Assembly: GCF_034424375.1 (NCBI RefSeq)
Contig: NZ_CP139965.1
Coordinates: 1,984,001 to 2,048,000 of the forward strand
Reading direction: 5' to 3'
Length of the DNA: 64,000 nt
Source of the DNA: Paraburkholderia kururiensis
GTDB lineage: Bacteria > Pseudomonadota > Gammaproteobacteria > Burkholderiales > Burkholderiaceae
How positions within the stretch are numbered: the stretch's first letter is position 1; the number at the start of each line of letters is the position of its first letter. Of the stretch, positions 50,284 through 58,536 are shown one piece after another. Under the pieces are notes generated by a model. The model was given only the letters and a program-made list of their open reading frames with translations, made no database searches and was not told where the DNA came from. The position numbers and the translations under genes are program-made.

Positions 50284-52857
50284 TCAGACTGCGATCGCGC
50301 GCAGCAGCTCGGTTTCGACCTGGATCTGGAGCCGGTTATCGGACAGCCCGTGTCCGTCCAGCAGAAACACGTCTTCGACCCGTTCGCCGAGCGTGTTGAT
50401 CCGCGCCGCGTGGACGCCGACCCGGTGCTCGGCCAGCACGCGTGCGATCGAATAAAGAAGGCCCGGCCGGTCGTTGGCGGACACGGAAAGGATGTAGTAC
50501 TGACCGCGCTCGTCGGCCCGCAGGTCGACGCGCGGCGTAATGGGGAAGGTGCGCGACAGGCGCGACAGACGGCCCTTCGAGGGCTCGGGCAGCAGCGTGC
50601 CCGGCGTGGCCAGCCGTGCCGTCAGTTCCTGCTCGACGAGGTTGGCGATGTCGCGATAGTGGACGTCGCCTTCGGTGTACGCGACGAGGAAGTTGTCGAG
50701 CGCGTAGCCGTGCTTCGTCGTACTCACGCGCGCGTCCAGCACGGAGAGACCATTGCGGTCGAAGTACGCGCAGATGCCGGCGAAGAGGTCGGGGCGGTCC
50801 TTCAGGTAGACGAGCACCTGCAAGGCCTCGCCGATCGGCGAGGGGCGCGCGCGCACCACGGGCGCTTCCGCCTGCACGTGGCGATACAGCACGCGCGTCT
50901 GCCACGCGATGTCGGCCGCGTCGTGGCGCAGGAAGTAGCCCACGTCGAGCTGGTCCCAGAGCGCACGGTGCGCGTGCTCCGGCACGGTTTCGAGCCGCAG
51001 CAGCGCGAGCGCCTCTTCCTGGCGGGACTTGAGCTCCGAGTGCGCGTCTGGACGCGCGCCGCCCAGCACGGCCAGCGTGGCGCGATACAGGTCCTCGAGC
51101 AGCTTGCCCTTCCAGTTGTTCCATACCTTGGGGCTCGTGCCGCGGATGTCGGCCACCGTCAGGAGGTAGAGCGCTGTGAGCCGGCGCTCGCTGCCGACCA
51201 GTTCCGCAAAGCGGCGGATCACTTCGGGGTCGCTCGTGTCCTGCTTCTGCGCGACGTGGCTCATCGTGAGGTGGTGCTGCACGAGCCACACCACGAGCGC
51301 TGCGTCGTCGCCTTCGATGCCGTGTTCCCGGCAGAAACGCCGCGCGTCGGCCATGCCGAGCGTGGAGTGGTCGCCGCCGCGGCCCTTCGCGATGTCGTGA
51401 AAGAGCGCCGCCACGTAGAGCACCCACGGCCGCTCGAAGTTGGCGATCAACTGGCTGCAGAACGGATACTCGTGCGCGTGCTCGGGCACGGCGAAGCGGC
51501 GCAGGTTGCGCAGCACCATCAGGATGTGCTGGTCGACCGTATAGACGTGATACAGGTCGTGCTGCATCTGGCCGACGATGCGCCGGAAGTTCAGCAGGTA
51601 GCGGCCCAGCACGCTCGTCTGGTTCATGAGACGCATGGCGTGCGTGATGCCTTCCGGCGCCTTCAGGATCTCCATGAAGAGGCGACGGTTTTCGGCGTCC
51701 CGGCGCCAGTGCTGGTCCATTGCGTCGCGCGCGTTGTAGAGCGCGCGCAGCGTGCGTGCCGACAGCCCCTTCACGCCAGGCGTTTTCTCGTAGAGCAGGA
51801 ACGCTTCGAGGATGGCATGCGGCTCGCGCTGGAACACGTCGTCGCTGGCGATTTCGAGCATGCCCTGTTTCTCGACGAAGTGGTCCGAGAGTACCCGCGT
51901 GATGCCGCTCGTCTTCGGGAAGAGCTGCGCCTCGATGTTCTGGATCAGGATCGTGGAGAGCTGCGTCACCGCCTTGGCGGCCCAGTAATACCGGCGCATC
52001 AGCTGCTCGCTGGCGCGCCTCGCTCCGCTTGCGCGGTAGCCGAAACTCTCGGCCACGGGCGTCTGCAGGTCGAATACGAGGATGTCCTGGCGGCGTCCCG
52101 ACACGACGTGTAGCCGGGCGCGCAGCGATTTGAGGAAGCGCTCGTTGCGGCGCAGTTCGCGCGCTTCGCGGCCCGTGATGAGCCCGCGCTGGTCGAGTTC
52201 GCGCCAGCTGCTGCCGAAGCCCGCGGCCTGGGTGATCCAGAGGATCAGCTGCAGGTCGCGCAGGCCGCCCGGGCTTTCCTTCACGTTCGGTTCGAGCGCG
52301 TACGGGGTGTCCTGGAACTTCGCGTGGCGCTGGCGCATTTCCAGCACCTTCGCCTGGAAGAATGCGCGCGGATCCAGCGCGGCGTGGTAGCAGTGCGAAA
52401 AATCGTCGAAGAGGCTGGCGCTGCCCGTGATGAAGCGCGCCTCGAGCAGCGAGGTGCGCACCGTGACGTCGTTCGCGGCTTCCTCGACGCACTGCGAAAC
52501 CGTACGCACGCTGCTGCCCAGTTCCAGCCCGAGATCCCAGGCGAGGCCGATGAAGCGCTCGATGCGCGCCTCCACGTGCGGCGGATCGTCGGGCAGCAAC
52601 ACCAGGATGTCGACGTCCGAATGCGGCGCGAGTTCGCCGCGCCCGAATCCGCCGACGGCGGCGAGCGTCAGCGCGTCTGGCAGCTCGCAGGCTTGCCAGG
52701 CGCGGCGCAGCGTGTCGTCAGTGAGACGCGCGAGCGCCCGCATCAGGGCATCGACGTTGGTGGCGGTGCGGAACCGCTCGAGCAGGGCGGCTTTGGCCGC
52801 CTTGTAGTCCGTCCTGAGCGAAGACGTATCGGGAAGGGCGACAGCGGGAACACTCAT
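50284..52857 (-). CDS. glnD: [Protein-PII] uridylyltransferase / uridylyl-removing enzyme
   Basis: Nitrogen sensor that adds or removes UMP on PII proteins according to glutamine; 857 residues from the ATG at 52857. The nucleotidyltransferase motif GGFGRGELAPHSDVDILVLL (69-88) has the catalytic Asp81 and Asp83, the central HD domain is seen as LFHDIAKGRGGDHS, and two C-terminal ACT domains bind glutamine (DRPGLLYSIARVLAEHRVGV is in the second). All parts are intact. Frame upstream of 52857 is open but unsupported. It is preceded by map on the same strand with a 71-base gap and followed directly by the pseudouridine synthase gene. Confidence 0.96.
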   Translation of the reverse strand: MSVPAVALPDTSSLRTDYKAAKAALLERFRTATNVDALMRALARLTDDTLRRAWQACELPDALTLAAVGGFGRGELAPHSDVDILVLLPDDPPHVEARIERFIGLAWDLGLELGSSVRTVSQCVEEAANDVTVRTSLLEARFITGSASLFDDFSHCYHAALDPRAFFQAKVLEMRQRHAKFQDTPYALEPNVKESPGGLRDLQLILWITQAAGFGSSWRELDQRGLITGREARELRRNERFLKSLRARLHVVSGRRQDILVFDLQTPVAESFGYRASGARRASEQLMRRYYWAAKAVTQLSTILIQNIEAQLFPKTSGITRVLSDHFVEKQGMLEIASDDVFQREPHAILEAFLLYEKTPGVKGLSARTLRALYNARDAMDQHWRRDAENRRLFMEILKAPEGITHAMRLMNQTSVLGRYLLNFRRIVGQMQHDLYHVYTVDQHILMVLRNLRRFAVPEHAHEYPFCSQLIANFERPWVLYVAALFHDIAKGRGGDHSTLGMADARRFCREHGIEGDDAALVVWLVQHHLTMSHVAQKQDTSDPEVIRRFAELVGSERRLTALYLLTVADIRGTSPKVWNNWKGKLLEDLYRATLAVLGGARPDAHSELKSRQEEALALLRLETVPEHAHRALWDQLDVGYFLRHDAADIAWQTRVLYRHVQAEAPVVRARPSPIGEALQVLVYLKDRPDLFAGICAYFDRNGLSVLDARVSTTKHGYALDNFLVAYTEGDVHYRDIANLVEQELTARLATPGTLLPEPSKGRLSRLSRTFPITPRVDLRADERGQYYILSVSANDRPGLLYSIARVLAEHRVGVHAARINTLGERVEDVFLLDGHGLSDNRLQIQVETELLRAIAV

Positions 52858-52928
52858 GGGCGGGCGTGTCGAGACAGAGGACGGAGGACCGGGGAGCGGG
52901 GGCAGCAGGCGCTGAGCGGAAAGGCCGC

Positions 52929-53738
52929 TCAGGCGGCCGCGGCGACGATGTCGGGGCGCGCGGGCGTGCCGGCCGAGACCGTCAGCACCTCGTACCCGGT
53001 TTCCGTGACGAGCACCGTGTGCTCCCATTGCGCCGAGAGGCTGCGGTCCTTGGTCTTGACCGTCCACTGGTCGGGCATGGTGCGGATGTCGCGGCGGCCG
53101 GCGTTGATCATCGGCTCCACGGTGAAGATCATGCCCGGCTGAAGCTCGATGCCGGTGCCCGGACGACCGTAGTGGAGCACCTGCGGGTCTTCGTGGAACA
53201 CCGTGCCGATGCCGTGGCCGCAGTACTCACGCACCACGCTGTAGCCGTTGCTCTCGGCGTGCCGCTGGATGGCGTGGCCGATGTCGCCCAGATGGCCGCC
53301 GGGGCGCACCTGGTCGATGCCGAGCCACATGCACTCGTAGGTCACCTGAACAAGACGCTTCGCGAGGATCGACCCCTCGCCGACGATGAACATGCGGCTC
53401 GTGTCGCCGAAATAACCGTTCTTGATCACGGTGATGTCGATGTTGAGCGCATCGCCGTTCTTGAGCGTCTTGTCGCCGGGAATGCCGTGGCAGATCACGT
53501 CGTTGACCGAAATGCAGGTCGCCTTTGGATACGGCGGGTAGCCCGGCGGCTGGTAATTGAGCGGTGCCGGCACGGTGCCCTGGACGTTGAGCATGTACTC
53601 GTGGCACAGCCTGTCCAGTTCGCCTGTGGTGGCCCCGGCAGCGACAAACGGCGTGATGTAGTCGAGCACCTCGCTTGCGAGGCGGCAGGCAACGCGCATC
53701 TGCGCGATGTCATGTTCGTTCTTGATGGTAATGGCCAT
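52929..53738 (-). CDS. map: Methionine aminopeptidase, type I
   Basis: Removes the initiator methionine from proteins after deformylation; 269 residues. The five metal ligands are in NIDITVIKNGYFGDTSRMF (two Asp), EYCGHGIGTVFHEDP (His), MIFTVEPMI (Glu) and QWEHTVLV (Glu). The pita-bread fold starts near residue 10. The divergent map-rpsB arrangement is conserved through beta- and gammaproteobacteria. The canonical start AITIKNEHDIAQMRVACRLA supports the ATG at 53738. Confidence 0.97.
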   Translation of the reverse strand: MAITIKNEHDIAQMRVACRLASEVLDYITPFVAAGATTGELDRLCHEYMLNVQGTVPAPLNYQPPGYPPYPKATCISVNDVICHGIPGDKTLKNGDALNIDITVIKNGYFGDTSRMFIVGEGSILAKRLVQVTYECMWLGIDQVRPGGHLGDIGHAIQRHAESNGYSVVREYCGHGIGTVFHEDPQVLHYGRPGTGIELQPGMIFTVEPMINAGRRDIRTMPDQWTVKTKDRSLSAQWEHTVLVTETGYEVLTVSAGTPARPDIVAAAA

Positions 53739-53778
53739 GGCGGAGCCCAGGATTGCTGGCTAGCGGCAATAAAACGCA

Positions 53779-53787
53779 ATTATCGCA
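53779..53787 (-). promoter_or_regulatory. Extended -10 promoter of map
   Basis: Read on the minus strand this is TGCGATAAT, an extended -10 element without a clear -35 box. The start would be near 53772, about 34 bases before the map ATG. Confidence 0.55.
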
Positions 53788-53917
53788 CCTAACGCGCCGT
53801 GCCGCAGGGGTTTGGCAAAGGGGGGGAGGGCGTCGGCAGCCCGGCTGGCCGTGGCGGGGAAGGGGCGGGCGGCAGCCTGTCTCGTACGCCTTCGCGCCGC
53901 GCCGTCCCGGGCGCTGG

Positions 53918-53947
53918 TTGAGTCGTGAAACAGTCGCGTGCTATACT
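53918..53947 (+). promoter_or_regulatory. Promoter of rpsB
   Basis: TTGAGT (53918-53923), an 18-base spacer and TATACT (53942-53947) form a good sigma70 promoter. The start is expected near 53954, giving rpsB a leader of about 270 bases. Confidence 0.7.
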
Positions 53948-53953
53948 TACTGG

Positions 53954-54226
53954 CTAAGTCGCTCCCGGTTTTCCCGGATTGCAGGTCCGCCCAAAGGTAG
54001 TAAGTGGCACGGTCTGCGGAATCCGGCGAATGTGGGGGAGCGGCTTGGACCTGACGCTGCAAGCGTGGGAGGCGGCCTTCCGGGAGTCCCGGTGCCGCAC
54101 GATCCAGGCGCGCAGCACATTCGCAAGCCGGCGCACCCAGGGTGTCGTCTGCAGGCTTCGCCCGGCAGGGCGGGCTTGCCGCCGATACGGCAGCCGGCTT
54201 AAGACCTAACCCTCGCGGAGAATTTC
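53954..54226 (+). promoter_or_regulatory. Long structured 5' leader of rpsB
   Basis: About 270 bases of gene-free leader with several possible hairpins; the clearest is around 54150-54180, where a GC-rich arm (GCTTCGCCC) faces GGGCGGGC. Ribosomal protein S2 is known to repress its own rpsB-tsf mRNA in gammaproteobacteria through the leader. Whether the same holds here is inference. The short open frames in this stretch are not supported as genes. Confidence 0.5.
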
Positions 54227-54979
54227 ATGGCAGTCACCATGCGCCAAATGCTGGAAGCCGGTGTCCACTTCGGTCACCAGACGCGCTTCTGGAACCCCAA
54301 GATGGCCCCGTTCATCTTCGGCCATCGCAACAAGATTCACATCATCAACCTCGAAAAGACGCTGCCGATGTACAACGACGCGCTGAAGTACGTGCGTCAG
54401 CTGGCAGCCAATCGCGGCACCATCCTGTTCGTGGGCACGAAGCGTCAGTCGCGCGACATTATCGCTGAAGAAGCACAGCGCGCCGGCATGCCGTTCGTGA
54501 ACGCACGCTGGCTCGGCGGCATGCTGACCAACTTCAAGACGCTGAAGGTTTCGATCAAGCGCCTGAAGGACATGGAAGCGTCGGTCGAGGCGGGTGAGCT
54601 CGAAAAGATGAGCAAGAAGGAAGCGCTGCTGTTCGAACGCGAAATCGCCAAGCTGCAGAAGTCGATTGGCGGCGTGAAGGACATGGGCGGCATTCCCGAC
54701 GCGATTTTCGTGGTGGACGTCGGCTATCACAAGATCGCCGTCACGGAAGCCAACAAGCTGGGCATTCCGGTGATCGCCGTGGTCGATACGAACCACTCGC
54801 CGGAAGGCATCGACTACGTGATTCCGGGTAACGACGACGCCAGCAAGGCCGTCGCACTGTACGCCCAGGGCGTGGCCGACGCGATCCTCGAAGGCCGCGC
54901 GAACGCCGTGAACGAAGTCGTTCAGGCCGTGCGCGGCGACGACGGCGACGAGTTCGTCGAGGTCAACGCGGAAGCGTAA
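54227..54979 (+). CDS. rpsB: 30S ribosomal protein S2
   Basis: Structural protein of the small subunit, needed for S1 binding; 250 residues, the standard size. The N-terminal signature MRQMLEAGVHFGHQTRFWNP, the middle GTKRQSRDIIAEEAQRAGMP and the C-terminal VVDTNHSPEGIDYVIPGNDD are all typical. CGGAG lies about 8 bases before the ATG. It heads the rpsB-tsf-pyrH-frr run and carries a long leader. An attenuator-like terminator follows it, so rpsB is probably made in excess of the downstream genes. Confidence 0.98.
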   Translation: MAVTMRQMLEAGVHFGHQTRFWNPKMAPFIFGHRNKIHIINLEKTLPMYNDALKYVRQLAANRGTILFVGTKRQSRDIIAEEAQRAGMPFVNARWLGGMLTNFKTLKVSIKRLKDMEASVEAGELEKMSKKEALLFEREIAKLQKSIGGVKDMGGIPDAIFVVDVGYHKIAVTEANKLGIPVIAVVDTNHSPEGIDYVIPGNDDASKAVALYAQGVADAILEGRANAVNEVVQAVRGDDGDEFVEVNAEA

Positions 54980-54996
54980 GCTGCCCCGTGTCCGGC

Positions 54997-55030
54997 AAAA
55001 AAGGGGGCTTTCTACAGGCCCCCTTTTTTT
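54997..55030 (+). terminator. Intrinsic terminator between rpsB and tsf
   Basis: A 12-bp perfect stem (54997-55008 with 55018-55029), 9-base loop and run of seven T. It sits 18 bases after the rpsB stop and should limit read-through into tsf, setting the ratio of S2 to EF-Ts. Confidence 0.88.
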
Positions 55031-55209
55031 AAGCTGCGGCGCTGCGCGGAGTCGCTCGGCGCCACGGTGGACCGGACAGCAAGAATGGCCGCCGCAAAGG
55101 CGGTCCCGGCCGCGCGGCACGTGTAACAAATGTGTCGCAGCGAAACGAATTCCGGCCGCCGGCATCGAAGTGCGGGCGGTGTGAACAGTCAGATTGCAAG
55201 GAGCGAATG

Positions 55210-56091
55210 ATGGCGGCAATTACCGCAAGCATGGTGGCAGAACTGCGCGCGAAGACCGACGCGCCCATGATGGAATGCAAGAAGGCGCTGACCGAAGCCG
55301 ATGGCGACATGGCCCGCGCCGAAGAACTGCTGCGCGTGAAGCTCGGCAACAAGGCGAGCAAGGCGGCGTCGCGCGTGACGGCTGAAGGCGTGGTGGCGTC
55401 GTACATCGGCGGCAACGTCGGCGCGCTCGTCGAACTGAACTGCGAAACCGACTTCGTCGCCAAGAACGACGACTTCAACGCGTTCGCGAAGAAGGTGGCC
55501 GAGCTGGTCGCTACGCAGAACCCGGCCGACGTGGCCGCCCTGTCGGCGCTGGCGCTCGATGGCGAGACCGTGGACGCCGTGCGTCTCGCGCTCGTGGGCA
55601 AGATCGGTGAAAACCTGTCGATCCGCCGTTTCGTGCGCTTCGAAACCGCCGGCAAGCTGGCCGCGTACCTGCACGGCACGCGCATCGGCGTGCTGGTCGA
55701 GTACTCGGGCGCGGACGAGCAGGTCGGCAAGGACGTCGCGATGCACATCGCGGCCATGAAGCCGGTTTCGCTGTCGGCCGACGACGTGCCGGCGGACCTG
55801 ATCGCGAAGGAGCGCAGCATCGCCGAGCAGAAGGCCGCCGAATCGGGCAAGCCGGCCGAGATCGTGGCGAAGATGGTGGAAGGCAGCGTGCAGAAGTACC
55901 TGAAGGAAGTGTCGCTGCTGAACCAGCCGTTCGTGAAGAACGACAAGCAGACCATCGAGCAGATGCTCAAGGCCGGCAATGCGAGCGTGCAGAAGTTCGC
56001 ACTGTTCGTGGTGGGCGAAGGCATCGAGAAGCGCCAGGACGATTTCGCGGCCGAAGTGGCGGCGCAAGTCGCTGCTGCAAAGCAGCAATAA
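55210..56091 (+). CDS. tsf: Elongation factor Ts
   Basis: Nucleotide-exchange factor for EF-Tu, 293 residues from the second of two adjacent ATG codons (55207 and 55210). The second is favoured because it gives the family start AAITASMVAELRAKTDAPMM and lies at the better distance from AAGGAG (55197-55202). The UBA-like N-terminal domain contains TDAPMMECKKALTEADGD, and the two core subdomains follow, with the coiled-coil insertion around SGKPAEIVAKMVEGSVQKYL. Residues contacting EF-Tu (TDFV in NCETDFVAKND) are conserved. A terminator lies upstream and a strong hairpin downstream. Confidence 0.97.
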   Translation: MAAITASMVAELRAKTDAPMMECKKALTEADGDMARAEELLRVKLGNKASKAASRVTAEGVVASYIGGNVGALVELNCETDFVAKNDDFNAFAKKVAELVATQNPADVAALSALALDGETVDAVRLALVGKIGENLSIRRFVRFETAGKLAAYLHGTRIGVLVEYSGADEQVGKDVAMHIAAMKPVSLSADDVPADLIAKERSIAEQKAAESGKPAEIVAKMVEGSVQKYLKEVSLLNQPFVKNDKQTIEQMLKAGNASVQKFALFVVGEGIEKRQDDFAAEVAAQVAAAKQQ

Positions 56092-56114
56092 GCGTTACCG
56101 CAACATGTTGTACC

Positions 56115-56141
56115 CCGCGGCGAGGCAAGACCTCGCCGCGG
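56115..56141 (+). other. Strong hairpin between tsf and pyrH
   Basis: Arms 56115-56125 and 56131-56141 are perfect 11-base complements around CAAGA. There is no T-run, so it is more likely an mRNA-stability or processing structure, or a Rho-dependent site, than an intrinsic terminator. Confidence 0.55.
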
Positions 56142-56240
56142 CCGGCAGCGCCGCAAGGCGCGCCTCGGGCCATCCCCGCCGGCGCGCCGATCGACGGTTG
56201 CGCGCACCTCGTGCACGCGCCGGGGCAAATTTGGCGGTGC

Positions 56241-56270
56241 TTGCCCGAATCAGTATTTCACCCCTACAGT
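56241..56270 (+). promoter_or_regulatory. Candidate promoter of pyrH
   Basis: TTGCCC (56241-56246), an 18-base spacer and TACAGT (56265-56270) each match 4 of 6 consensus bases. The start would be near 56277, 34 bases before pyrH, suggesting that pyrH and later genes do not rely on the rpsB promoter alone. Confidence 0.45.
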
Positions 56271-56310
56271 TTCAAGTTATTGTCCCTTTCCGCGCGATCT
56301 GGATACCTCC

Positions 56311-57024
56311 ATGCCCACTGCCTATAAACGCGTTCTGCTCAAACTCTCCGGCGAAGCTCTGATGGGCGACGATGCTTTCGGCATCAATCGCGCAACGATC
56401 GAAAGAATGGTGGCAGACGTGGCCGAGGTCGTGAAGCTCGGCACGCAGCTCGCGGTCGTGATCGGCGGCGGCAATATCTTTCGCGGCGTCGCGGGCGGCG
56501 CGGCCGGCATGGACCGCGCCACGGCGGACTACATGGGCATGCTGGCCACCATGATGAATGCGCTCGCGCTGCAGGACGCCATGCGTCATGCGGGCATCGA
56601 GGCTCGCGTGCAGTCCGCGCTGCGCATGGACCAGGTCGTGGAACCGTACATCCGGCCGCGCGCCATTCGTCAGCTGGAAGAGGGCAAGGTCGTGATCTTC
56701 GCGGCCGGCACGGGCAACCCGTTCTTCACCACCGATACGGCGGCGGCCCTGCGCGGGTCCGAGATCGGTGCGGAGGTCGTGCTCAAGGCGACCAAGGTGG
56801 ACGGCGTGTATTCGGCCGATCCGCGCAAGGACCCCGCGGCGACGCGCTACACGACGATCACGTTCGACGAGGCGATCAGCCGCAACCTGCAGGTCATGGA
56901 CGCCACGGCGTTCGCGCTGTGTCGCGACCAGAAGCTGCCTATCCGCGTGTTCTCGATCACGAAGGCCGGTGCGCTCAAGCGGATCGTCCAGGGCGACGAC
57001 GAGGGCACGCTCGTCCACGTGTAA
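56311..57024 (+). CDS. pyrH: Uridylate (UMP) kinase
   Basis: Hexameric amino-acid-kinase-fold enzyme making UDP from UMP; 237 residues. The N-terminal VLLKLSGEALMGDDAFGINR, the phosphate-binding GGGNIFRG, and the UMP-contacting FAAGTGNPFFTTDTAAALR are present, as is KVDGVYSADPRKDPAATRY. It follows tsf by 219 bases with its own candidate promoter and precedes frr, the usual order in proteobacteria. Confidence 0.97.
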   Translation: MPTAYKRVLLKLSGEALMGDDAFGINRATIERMVADVAEVVKLGTQLAVVIGGGNIFRGVAGGAAGMDRATADYMGMLATMMNALALQDAMRHAGIEARVQSALRMDQVVEPYIRPRAIRQLEEGKVVIFAAGTGNPFFTTDTAAALRGSEIGAEVVLKATKVDGVYSADPRKDPAATRYTTITFDEAISRNLQVMDATAFALCRDQKLPIRVFSITKAGALKRIVQGDDEGTLVHV

Positions 57025-57130
57025 ACTCTCGGTCACGCGAGAAGGCTCGAACGCGGGTCCGGCGAGGCTTGAAGCTGCCGCAGCGGCGCGCTGGCCGGTC
57101 CGCACGTTATGATGGTTCGGAGGTTAGAAA

Positions 57131-57691
57131 ATGGCTGTGGCTGACATCAAGAAGGGCGCCGAGCAAAAGATGCAGCGCTCGATCGACGCATTCAAGAACG
57201 ATCTCTCCAAGATCCGCACGGGCCGCGCCCACACCGGTCTGCTGGATCACATCCAGGTCGACTATTACGGCTCGCCGGTTCCCATTTCCCAGGTCGCCAA
57301 CCTCACGCTCGTGGATGCCCGCACGATCGGCGTCCAGCCGTGGGAAAAGAAGATGGTGCCGGTGGTCGAGAAGGCGATCCGCGAATCGGACCTCGGTCTG
57401 AATCCGGCCACGCAGGGCGACCTGATCCGCGTGCCGATGCCGGCGCTCACGGAAGAACGCCGCCGCGAACTCACCAAGGTCGTGAAGAGCGAAGGCGAAA
57501 CGGCGAAGGTCGCCGTGCGTAATCTGCGCCGCGATGCCAACGAGCAACTGAAGAAGCTCGTCAAGGACAAGGAAATTTCGGAAGACGACGAGCGCCGTGC
57601 CGGCGACGACATCCAGAAGCTCACGGACCGCTTCGTCGCCGAGATCGACAAGATGGTGCAGACCAAAGAAGCGGAAATCATGACGGTCTGA
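57131..57691 (+). CDS. frr: Ribosome recycling factor
   Basis: Releases ribosomes after termination together with EF-G; 186 residues, standard length. The three-helix bundle is seen in MQRSIDAFKNDLSKIRTGRA at the start and in the C-terminal half with KVAVRNLRRDANEQLKKLVK; domain II holds YYGSPVPISQVANLTLVDAR. GGAGG lies about 11 bases before the ATG. The 106-base gap after pyrH shows no terminator, so co-transcription is likely. Confidence 0.97.
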   Translation: MAVADIKKGAEQKMQRSIDAFKNDLSKIRTGRAHTGLLDHIQVDYYGSPVPISQVANLTLVDARTIGVQPWEKKMVPVVEKAIRESDLGLNPATQGDLIRVPMPALTEERRRELTKVVKSEGETAKVAVRNLRRDANEQLKKLVKDKEISEDDERRAGDDIQKLTDRFVAEIDKMVQTKEAEIMTV

Positions 57692-57753
57692 AGCCGTCGG
57701 GCTTTCTTTGCGTCAGTGTTTTCCGTTCCCCAAGCAGTTTGAGTCCGACGGCC

Positions 57754-58536
57754 ATGACCTATACCAGCTCAACCGTTCGCGTGCCTGATGTGACGGCTGT
57801 CCCGCGTCACATCGCGATCATCATGGACGGCAACGGCCGTTGGGCGACGCAGCGCCGGTTACCGCGCGTGGCCGGCCATACGCGAGGCGTCGACGCCGTG
57901 CGCGCCACGGTGGAAGCCTGTGCGCGCCGCGGGGTCCAGTACCTGACGCTGTTCGCGTTCAGCTCCGAAAACTGGCGCCGTCCCACCGACGAAGTCTCGT
58001 TCCTGATGCGTCTGTTCGTCACGGCGCTCGAACGCGAGATCGGCAAGCTTCACGCCAACGGCATCCGGCTGCGCGTAGTGGGCGATCTGTCGATGTTCGA
58101 CGCGCGCATTCAGGACCTCATCCGCCGGGCGGAAACGAAAACCGCCCGCAATACGCGCCTCACGCTCACCATTGCGGCCAACTACGGCGGCCGCTGGGAC
58201 ATCATGCAGGCGACGAGAAAGCTCGTCGAAGAGGCGGCGCAAACGGGCAACGTGGTGCCGGTCAACGAAGACACGTTCGCCCAGCATCTGGCCATGGCTT
58301 ATGCGCCGGAGCCCGATCTCTTCATTCGCACCGGCGGCGAGCAGCGCATCAGCAACTTCCTGCTCTGGCAACTCGCCTATACCGAGTTCTACTTCACCGA
58401 CACCTACTGGCCGGATTTCGACGCGGACGCGCTCGGCCACGCCATCGCTTCCTATGCGGAGCGCGAACGGCGCTTCGGCCGCACCAGCGCCCAGCTGGAG
58501 CCGCAATCGCAAAACGTCGATCCCCTTCCATGCTAA
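57754..58536 (+). CDS. uppS: Undecaprenyl diphosphate synthase (cis-prenyltransferase)
   Basis: Makes C55-PP, the lipid carrier for peptidoglycan and O-antigen; 260 residues from the ATG at 57754. The catalytic loop is IIMDGNGRWA with Asp25, followed by RRLPRVAGHTRGVDAVR; FAFSSENWRRPTDEVSFLM and the C-terminal DLFIRTGGEQRISNFLLWQ are diagnostic. Its end overlaps cdsA by 7 bases. Together with dxr downstream it links isoprenoid supply with envelope synthesis. Confidence 0.96.
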   Translation: MTYTSSTVRVPDVTAVPRHIAIIMDGNGRWATQRRLPRVAGHTRGVDAVRATVEACARRGVQYLTLFAFSSENWRRPTDEVSFLMRLFVTALEREIGKLHANGIRLRVVGDLSMFDARIQDLIRRAETKTARNTRLTLTIAANYGGRWDIMQATRKLVEEAAQTGNVVPVNEDTFAQHLAMAYAPEPDLFIRTGGEQRISNFLLWQLAYTEFYFTDTYWPDFDADALGHAIASYAERERRFGRTSAQLEPQSQNVDPLPC

